A stretch of 38,608 nt of DNA from Thermoplasmata archaeon (GTDB taxonomy: Archaea; Thermoplasmatota; DTKX01; JAHFTX01), in the NCBI GenBank assembly GCA_023265395.1, contig JAHFTX010000029.1, forward strand, positions 1 to 38,608, read 5' to 3'. The translations under genes and the position numbers were made by a program. Under the pieces are notes generated by a model that was given only the letters and a program-made list of their open reading frames with translations, did not search any database and was not told the origin of the DNA. Numbering within the stretch: the first letter of the stretch is position 1; each line of letters starts with the position of its first letter. Shown one piece after another: positions 32,877 through 38,608 of this stretch.

Positions 32877-33158
32877 ATGGTCGCCTCCTGCAACCAGCAC
32901 ACCTGCCTCTTCTGTGGCGGGTGTGTCGCTATCTGCCCTGTAGATTGCATCATCGTCCTCGAGAACGAGTGGACGGTCCAGCAGAGCTGTACCGACTGTG
33001 GACTGTGCGCCAAGATCTGTCCCGTGGGCGCCCTCTATGTCCCGGCCAAGGGTTCACGGGCTGCGGTTGGTGTCGCGCCGCCTCCGGAGACGCTGCGCCC
33101 GCGCCCGGAGGCCGCCAATGTCGCGGCGGTGATCGCCCCACGGACCTCGCCGGCCTAA
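32877..33158 (+). CDS. 2[4Fe-4S] ferredoxin
   Basis: A 93-aa electron carrier. Two full cluster motifs are present: Cys10, 13, 16, 20 in CLFCGGCVAICP and Cys38, 41, 44, 48 in CTDCGLCAKICP. An Ala/Pro-rich tail of about 40 residues follows. The TATA box at 32841-32848 fixes the ATG at 32877; residues further upstream in the open frame are not ferredoxin-like. It ends 16 bases before the geranylgeranyl reductase gene and is the probable electron donor for it. Confidence 0.93.
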   Translation: MVASCNQHTCLFCGGCVAICPVDCIIVLENEWTVQQSCTDCGLCAKICPVGALYVPAKGSRAAVGVAPPPETLRPRPEAANVAAVIAPRTSPA

Positions 33159-33174
33159 CGGGGAGGCAGGTTCG

Positions 33175-34320
33175 ATGACGGGGGAGTCCCTCAGGGAGGA
33201 GACCTGCGACGTCGTCGTCGTCGGGACGGGACCCGGCGGTGGGATGGCGTCCTTTGGTGCTGCTGCCGGTGGAGCCAAGACCATCGTCATCGACAAGAAG
33301 AGCGTCGTGGGCGCGCCCGTCCGCTGTGCCGAGGGACTAGGGCTGCTCACCCTTGGAGAGCTTGGGATCGAGCCTCAGCGGAACTGGGCGCTGGCGGACA
33401 TCCGCGGCTTCCGACTGTTCTCGCCGTCGGGCCGCAAGCTCGACCTTGCCATCCGTCCCAAAGACTTGCGCTTGATCGTCTTGGACCGGGTCGCCTTCGA
33501 GCAGCACCTCATCGACCGTGCGCTCAAAGAGGGGGCGAAGCTTCGGCTCGAAGAACCTGCTACCGGCCTTCTCCGTGAAGATGGCAAGGTCGTAGGCATC
33601 CGCACGACGAAGAGAGCCATCCGCGCCAAGGTGATCATCGGCGCTGACGGGATCGAGAGCCGCGTCGGCACCTGGGCCGGACTCCACACAGCGCTCAAGC
33701 TTCGTGACCATGCCGCTTGCGCGCAGTACACCCTTGACGGCCTGGACGACCTCGACCATGAATGGCTCGAAGTTCGCTTCGGGCAGAGGATCGCGCCGCG
33801 CGGGTATGCATGGGTCTTCCCCAAGGGCGCCAGCAGTGCCAACGTCGGGGTGATGGTCTCCAACGCCGAACACCCAGCAAAGCACTACGCCGATTCCTTC
33901 ATCGCCGAGCGTACACCACAGGGGCGACCGACCAACTTCACAGTCGGCTGTATCCCGTTGGTCAAGCCGATGGCCGACGCGGTCATCGAGAACGTCATGC
34001 TCGTGGGTGATGCTGCGCACATGGTCAACAGTGCCACCGGCGGTGGAATCCCCAACGCGATGATGACTGGGTTCTTGGCAGGAAAGGTGGCTGCCGAGTA
34101 CGTGACGAAGGGATTGCCGCTCTCCCACCTCAAGACCTACAACCCCCTCTGGCAGGAGCGGGTCAAAGGGATCCTGGAGGACAAGTACCGCTCCAAGGAG
34201 ATCATGTGGGACGATCAACGGCTCGAGAGGGCCTTCCGCAAGGCACGACCGTTGCAATACCTGCTCCCGATTGCACCACGGTACTTCATCAAGATGCTGA
34301 TTCGTGAGACCAACTTCTGA
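33175..34320 (+). CDS. Geranylgeranyl reductase family flavoprotein
   Basis: Saturates the geranylgeranyl chains of archaeal ether lipids (digeranylgeranylglycerophospholipid reductase) at the membrane. The 381-aa protein has the FAD-binding VVVGTGPGGGMA (GxGxxG, 17-22), APVRCAEGLG with Cys51 at the position of the family's conserved Cys, the flavin motif GADGIESRVG, the GYAWVFPKG signature, and the second FAD motif VMLVGDAAHMVNSATGGGI. A GGGAGG site precedes the ATG. The gene upstream supplies ferredoxin; such a pairing is known from methanogens. Confidence 0.92.
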   Translation: MTGESLREETCDVVVVGTGPGGGMASFGAAAGGAKTIVIDKKSVVGAPVRCAEGLGLLTLGELGIEPQRNWALADIRGFRLFSPSGRKLDLAIRPKDLRLIVLDRVAFEQHLIDRALKEGAKLRLEEPATGLLREDGKVVGIRTTKRAIRAKVIIGADGIESRVGTWAGLHTALKLRDHAACAQYTLDGLDDLDHEWLEVRFGQRIAPRGYAWVFPKGASSANVGVMVSNAEHPAKHYADSFIAERTPQGRPTNFTVGCIPLVKPMADAVIENVMLVGDAAHMVNSATGGGIPNAMMTGFLAGKVAAEYVTKGLPLSHLKTYNPLWQERVKGILEDKYRSKEIMWDDQRLERAFRKARPLQYLLPIAPRYFIKMLIRETNF

Positions 34321-34411
34321 GCAAGGGCCCTCGACTCAGCTGAAGCGCTGCTGGCGGGATTGGGCAGGACTGACGCCAAGGCTCAAATCCCCACACGACA
34401 AAGCCACCGCC

Positions 34412-37400
34412 ATGGTGCGGTGGAGCCGGTGGGGGGTCATGGTCCTAGCCGTCCTGCTAGTCATTCCAACATCGTTCCCCGCCAGTGCGGACACTCCCCT
34501 CGCCCCGGCACCACGGCCCCACGCCGCCTCATCGGTGCTCGAACTCCCCAACGAAGCCAGGGAGGTCGCCGCCTGGGACCTCGATCTGGCGCCCAAGATC
34601 TGGGTCCCAATGGTTGCTGATCACGGGGAAGTCGCTCCGATCGGGGATTTCGACGGAGATGGAATCGCCGATTTCTGGGTTGCTGTCGAATGCAGAGGGT
34701 GTTTCACCCCGAACTCCGAGCCCATTGGCGTAATCGTTCTCGGCCGTCCCGCCTCGGAGTGGGATAAGGAGGTCAACGGCGGTCAGGGCCTGGTAAGCGG
34801 CCAGATTTACGTCTACCCCAATGTTGGGGGGAGTGTCTCATTTGGACGCCTCTGGGGTCACGCTGACTTCGACAACGACGACCATGAGGATCTGGTCATC
34901 GGAGATTCAAATGCCTTTGACGGCGTTGCCTATGGCGGCGCAATCTACGTCATCTGGGGCGCTGCCCGCGAGTCCTTCGATACTGAGATCCACTTCAGCG
35001 GTGGCAGCCACTTCTCCTCCTTCCCAGCCAATGGTTACTCCTTCGAGGGCCTTGGCACAGCAGGGTCGATCGGCGACGTTACCGGTGACGGCGCACCCGA
35101 CATCGTATTCTCGATGCGATGGACCGGATGGACCTACGAATTGGTAGTCCCCAACAATCGAATCCGACCGAGCTTCTCAGGAATGACCGCATTATGGTGG
35201 GCGACCGAAGGAATCTTCATTTGGGGCAGCCTTGACGACCCGAGCCTTCTCGCCAACATCGACCTCGATCATGATGGGTTCGACGATGTTCTGATGTCTT
35301 CGAGCACCAATCCCCTCGACTCAGCGGGAGGGATCTTGGCCATGTCGGGCGCAGCCATCATGGCAAGCCCTGGTATCGTGTCCTCCACCCCTGGCCTATT
35401 GCAGACCGGGGGCGCGATTCCGAAGGATTCCTTGGTGGCGGGAATCATCGGGATTGGGGACATCGATTCCGATGGTATCGGTGACATCGCGCTCCCCATC
35501 TCGCCAACGAGCTCCACTATCGACCCGCTCCAGACGGGTCTGCTCATCGTCTTTGGGGACCCCGGCCTTCTCACGCCGGGTTGGATCTACCTCGAGGATG
35601 CCTCCCACCTCCTGCTCCAGGCGGAACGCCCTGAGATCCTCATCGATTTCAAGACGAGCGCCGCAGGCGACGTTGATGCCGACGGTTTCGCAGACCTCAT
35701 GGTCAACTCCCCGTTGGCGGGGGCACCGCTCTCGATCGATTGCCTCGCCCCCTGCCCCGGCAATAGCGCGCCAGGGGGGGTGGGGTTCTTCCATGGAGCG
35801 GAACGGAGCAGCCTGCTCGCCTCCCAGGCAGCCCCGTTGGTTTTCACGCTCGTTGGTCATGAAGGGAGTTCAGATCGCCTCGGCGCCTCAGCGGCCATGG
35901 TCGGCGACATCGATGGGGGCGGCCTGCCGGATCTGGTCGTGACCGCACCCCCGGTCGAGCTGGGCTTGAGTGCCTCTATCACGAGCCTTCCCACGCCCGA
36001 TAGTGAAATCCTCATCGTCCGAGGTGAGACGCCCAGCTTAAGCCTTGACGTCGAGAACGGATGGGGGATCGAGGAAGATCAAACGGACTGGATTGCCCTT
36101 CCCACCAACGGTACGGGTTTGATCTCGTTGACCCTCCAGGGCGCTCCGTCGTGGGTTGTTCTCCGCCGGGACCCCTTCGACTATCTTGAAGCGTCACCGA
36201 CAGACGGCCAAGTGGGCTCCTACTCCGCAACCATCATCGCCTCCGATCACTTCGGTAATCGTATCGAGCGTCCCTTCCCCATCGTCGTCTCGGACATCGC
36301 GCCGACCGTCGGAGCCGAATTCCCGACATGGATCGGGGAAGGGTCGAGCCTGGAAGCACCGCTCTGGAGCGACGATGATGTCGCCCACGGCGGGCGCGGG
36401 GTGGACTGGAGCGTCCAACAGCTCTCGATCATTCCTGATTTGCGAATCGACGAACATAGCATCCTCCGCGGGACCCCCAAGGTCTATGGCCTCTCCTCCA
36501 ACGTGATGGTCCCCCTAGCCATCAACGTGACCGCGACCGATTCTTCAGGGGTCTCCACCTCGCGGATGTTCGACCTGGCACTGGTCGGCCGCGATGAGCC
36601 GCCTGTGCTGCTCACGACCTCGTTGCCCAGCGCAGTGGTTGGCAAGCCGTATCACGCGCCCCTCTTGCCGTCTGACCCTGACAGCACGATCTCGCCTGAC
36701 GTCGCGATCGTGGATGGCCCGTCGTGGCTGGATTACTCATCCGAGGCTCGCGAGTTGCAAGGGACCCCCCCACAGGGGTCCCAAGGAACGGCCACGGTAC
36801 ATTTGGTGATCACCGACATCAGCGGCCAAGTGGCGGAGGCCAACCTCCCGCTGTCCGTCACCTCCCAACGACATCCTCCCCGGCTCCTGGACGTACCCAC
36901 CGACATCGTGCTGACGGCCGGTCAGCCCTGGCGACTGGTCCTGCGTGCCGAGGACGACAACCAACCCTCGAACCTGACCTTCGTCTTGCTCGATGGCCCG
37001 GAGGGGATGGAGGTTCAGAGCCAGACCGGGCTGATCAGATGGACCCCTGCTGCCTCTCAGCTGGGTCAATTCCCAACCAGGGTACGAGTCGAGGACGGAG
37101 ACCTCGCTTCACTCGACTCCACCATCCCCCTGGAGGTCCGCCCCCCCGAAATGGGCCTCGTCGAACCTTGGGTAGGCCCCATCTCACCTCCAAGCGGACA
37201 CCGCCTCACCGCGGGCAGCGTCACGCTTCGGGTGACAGCAGGCGACCCGCAAGGAGGTCCGGTGAATGTGACCATCTACGCCAGTGAGGACTTAGAGTCG
37301 GTTCGGGCACGTCTGCCCTCCTGCATCCTGGGCAGCGGCCGAGGGCTAACCCAGGTAGTATGGCCGGAGCTCCACCCCGGTGGCACCTATTTCTGGACGG

Positions 37401-37870
37401 CCAGTGCCGTCGACCTAGAGGGATTCACCTCGACACCATGGGAACCGTGGGCGTTCCACATCGACACTCCCCCAGTGCTAGCCTACGAAGGAGAACTCAC
37501 CGCCAGGGCAGGTCGCAACCTCACGCTCAGGGCAGTCGTGAGCGACCCCGATACTCCTGAGCAGCTGCGCGAATTCATCCTGATCGAGCAACGCGACGGG
37601 CTGGCGATTGACCGAGACAATGGCACCCTCACCTGGGCCGTCCCCAGCCACCAGCGCGCAGGCCACTACACCCTGCGGGTGGCCCTGACCGATGACGTGC
37701 AGGAGACGCCCGTCGAGGTCGACGTAGTCGTCACCGGCGCCGATCAGAATGATCCGCAGACGCAGCTACCCCTGCTGACCGCCGGCGCGGTACTCTTGCC
37801 CCTCTTGGCGCTCATCGCGGTCGTGGCCGTTGCGGTGCCAGCGATCCGCAACCGACGCAAAGGCGTCTGA
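34412..37870 (+). CDS. Large surface protein with FG-GAP propeller and cadherin-like domains
   Basis: An exported protein of about 1152 aa. A signal peptide (residues 1-26, ending FPASAD) is followed by seven FG-GAP/VCBS-type repeats with calcium loops (IGDFDGDGIADFW, ADFDNDDHEDLV, IGDVTGDGAPDIV, IDLDHDGFDDVL, IGDIDSDGIGDIA, AGDVDADGFADLM, VGDIDGGGLPDLV), an integrin-alpha-like propeller to about residue 540. Then come several Ig/cadherin-like putative domains (about 560-1110) with the GxPxxxD-type pattern. One TM helix (about 1125-1147) and a short basic end RNRRKGV close it. The frame opens at 34304, but the ATG at 34412 gives a proper signal peptide and avoids overlap with the reductase gene. 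Likely adhesion. Confidence 0.88.
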   Translation: MVRWSRWGVMVLAVLLVIPTSFPASADTPLAPAPRPHAASSVLELPNEAREVAAWDLDLAPKIWVPMVADHGEVAPIGDFDGDGIADFWVAVECRGCFTPNSEPIGVIVLGRPASEWDKEVNGGQGLVSGQIYVYPNVGGSVSFGRLWGHADFDNDDHEDLVIGDSNAFDGVAYGGAIYVIWGAARESFDTEIHFSGGSHFSSFPANGYSFEGLGTAGSIGDVTGDGAPDIVFSMRWTGWTYELVVPNNRIRPSFSGMTALWWATEGIFIWGSLDDPSLLANIDLDHDGFDDVLMSSSTNPLDSAGGILAMSGAAIMASPGIVSSTPGLLQTGGAIPKDSLVAGIIGIGDIDSDGIGDIALPISPTSSTIDPLQTGLLIVFGDPGLLTPGWIYLEDASHLLLQAERPEILIDFKTSAAGDVDADGFADLMVNSPLAGAPLSIDCLAPCPGNSAPGGVGFFHGAERSSLLASQAAPLVFTLVGHEGSSDRLGASAAMVGDIDGGGLPDLVVTAPPVELGLSASITSLPTPDSEILIVRGETPSLSLDVENGWGIEEDQTDWIALPTNGTGLISLTLQGAPSWVVLRRDPFDYLEASPTDGQVGSYSATIIASDHFGNRIERPFPIVVSDIAPTVGAEFPTWIGEGSSLEAPLWSDDDVAHGGRGVDWSVQQLSIIPDLRIDEHSILRGTPKVYGLSSNVMVPLAINVTATDSSGVSTSRMFDLALVGRDEPPVLLTTSLPSAVVGKPYHAPLLPSDPDSTISPDVAIVDGPSWLDYSSEARELQGTPPQGSQGTATVHLVITDISGQVAEANLPLSVTSQRHPPRLLDVPTDIVLTAGQPWRLVLRAEDDNQPSNLTFVLLDGPEGMEVQSQTGLIRWTPAASQLGQFPTRVRVEDGDLASLDSTIPLEVRPPEMGLVEPWVGPISPPSGHRLTAGSVTLRVTAGDPQGGPVNVTIYASEDLESVRARLPSCILGSGRGLTQVVWPELHPGGTYFWTASAVDLEGFTSTPWEPWAFHIDTPPVLAYEGELTARAGRNLTLRAVVSDPDTPEQLREFILIEQRDGLAIDRDNGTLTWAVPSHQRAGHYTLRVALTDDVQETPVEVDVVVTGADQNDPQTQLPLLTAGAVLLPLLALIAVVAVAVPAIRNRRKGV

Positions 37871-37873
37871 GCC

Positions 37874-38125
37874 TCAGGCCCGAAGCAGGGCTTGAAGCTC
37901 CTTCATGGGGGCCTTGACGAAGGGTTCGAACCCTGAAGGGGTCTCGATGGTGACTTGCAGGTGGGTGCCATCGAACCTGTACTTGCCCGGGAAGCGGCCT
38001 GTGAGGTTGCCTGCCTTGTGGTCTCCTTGGAGAGCGAGGCCGGCGCGGGCGAGGCATTCGACCACTTGGGGGAAACGCTGCTGCAGGACCGCCAGGTCGA
38101 CCTCGGTCCGGCAGATGTAGCTCAT
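37874..38125 (-). CDS. Small hypothetical protein (83 aa)
   Basis: Not recognised. The protein opens MSYICRTEVDLAVLQQRFPQ, has one helix (VVECLARAGLAL), then a beta-rich half with GRFPGKYRFDGTHLQVTIETP and a last helix PFVKAPMKELQALL. The pattern of short helix, strand pair and amphipathic helix is vaguely like the small PHA_gran_rgn-type family, but I would not assign it. A CATTATGC element (38147-38154) centred 25 bases before the ATG indicates a leaderless message. It ends three bases from the end of the convergent FG-GAP gene. Confidence 0.65.
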   Translation of the reverse strand: MSYICRTEVDLAVLQQRFPQVVECLARAGLALQGDHKAGNLTGRFPGKYRFDGTHLQVTIETPSGFEPFVKAPMKELQALLRA

Positions 38126-38146
38126 TGGCTCGGCACCACTACCAGA

Positions 38147-38154
38147 GCATAATG
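38147..38154 (-). promoter_or_regulatory. TATA-like box of the 83-aa gene
   Basis: CATTATGC on the minus strand is centred about 25 bases before the ATG at 38125. Leaderless geometry. Confidence 0.4.
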
Positions 38155-38242
38155 GCCTTTGTGGTCGCACGGCACGCCTGGGAGCGGCAACAGGAGCGTC
38201 TGACCGCATGGTTGAAAGGTCCACACATCGTCGTGCTTGGTG

Positions 38243-38608
38243 ATGGCACTGGCCAATGGGCGTCGCGGCATGTCCCGACGGTGGACTTGCCGTCTGATCG
38301 TCCTCGTCCTTCTTGCGGGACCGCCCGTGGCGCTCGTGACCATTGCCGGTGCGACAACAACGACGATGACCGGCGTTGGTGACTTGGCGCTATTCTCGCT
38401 CGATGATATTCGGTTGGACACACCAGCAGACGGAGCGGTCCTTGCTGTAGCCCCATTTGGGGTGGCAGGCCCATATGGTCCGCTTGCTGCGACGAGCGCG
38501 GTGCGCGCGGGGTCCGCGGTGGCGACGGGGGACTTCGATGGCGATGAGATTCCCGACCTAGTCAGCGGGGATCCCGGTTACAACGGGGGAAATGGCGCTA
38601 TCGAGGTG
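38243..38608 (+). CDS. FG-GAP surface protein, N-terminal part (3' end outside window)
   Basis: About 122 codons are visible before the right edge. The start carries basic residues and a hydrophobic signal segment (CRLIVLVLLAGPPVALV). A beta-rich part follows, then an FG-GAP calcium loop GDFDGDEIPDLVSGD with GNGAIEV. A second in-frame ATG at 38270 is an alternative start; TTGAAAGG near 38213-38220 would place a leaderless start at the first. It looks related in design to the larger FG-GAP protein just upstream, so a tandem family is likely. Confidence 0.72.
   Translation, partial: MALANGRRGMSRRWTCRLIVLVLLAGPPVALVTIAGATTTTMTGVGDLALFSLDDIRLDTPADGAVLAVAPFGVAGPYGPLAATSAVRAGSAVATGDFDGDEIPDLVSGDPGYNGGNGAIEV

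Noticed and set aside
38125..38382. An 85-codon plus-strand frame across the divergent promoter at the right end
   Set aside because: It crosses the leaderless promoter of the 83-aa gene and the signal peptide of the FG-GAP gene in another frame and is His/Arg/Asp low complexity.

Overview
The window is GC-rich, densely coded archaeal DNA, most likely from a member of the Thermoplasmatota (a Poseidoniia-like or related lineage). The evidence is gene content: archaeal information-processing genes (rpl21e, rpoF, a DUF655 protein, ksgA, pus10, nob1, tgtA, KEOPS pcc1, tsr3), a ferredoxin/geranylgeranyl reductase pair for ether lipids, TTTA(T/A)-type promoters with several leaderless or near-leaderless starts, and a bacterial-type gyrB, which occurs in several euryarchaeal groups. 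The exact lineage is inference. No mobile element, CRISPR array, tRNA or rRNA gene was recognised.

Left part (1-8312): the 5' portion of gyrB runs off the left edge. Its promoter carries a 19-bp alternating purine-pyrimidine tract. Then, on the plus strand, come nob1 (18S/16S rRNA 3'-end endonuclease), a coiled-coil protein, an AttH/CrtC-like lipocalin-fold protein with a hexa-tryptophan run, a 72-aa protein, and a four-gene membrane operon: zinc-ribbon protein, NfeD-like protein, one-TM peptide and flotillin.

Middle part (8486-21419): on the minus strand, a two-TM PH-like protein overlaps by GTGA a tRNA-guanine transglycosylase that has lost all four zinc ligands and carries an ArcS-like middle domain. 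Divergently, a giant membrane-anchored subtilisin-like protease (about 1636 aa) is followed by a class I aminotransferase, a hairpin-rich intergenic stretch, a pilin-like or single-anchor secreted protein, a double-GAF protein, a beta-propeller-like membrane-anchored protein and a small hypothetical.

Information-processing block (21469-29464): the minus-strand run gdh - pus10 - rpl21e - rpoF - DUF655 - ksgA faces away from a plus-strand run pcc1 - CBS protein - MTA phosphorylase - phosphoribosyltransferase - tsr3. The second run makes metabolic sense: Tsr3 modifies small-subunit rRNA with the acp group of SAM and releases methylthioadenosine, which the phosphorylase cleaves, and a phosphoribosyltransferase can recover purine base. 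Nob1, Tsr3 and KsgA all belong to late small-subunit maturation.

Right part (29567-38608): a membrane-anchored metzincin protease, a RuvC/RNase H-fold protein, ferredoxin plus geranylgeranyl reductase, a large FG-GAP/cadherin-like surface protein, an 83-aa hypothetical and the start of a second FG-GAP protein that runs off the right edge. The repeated plan of signal peptide, large extracellular beta-domains, one C-terminal TM helix and a basic tail suggests a cell surface geared to protein degradation or adhesion.
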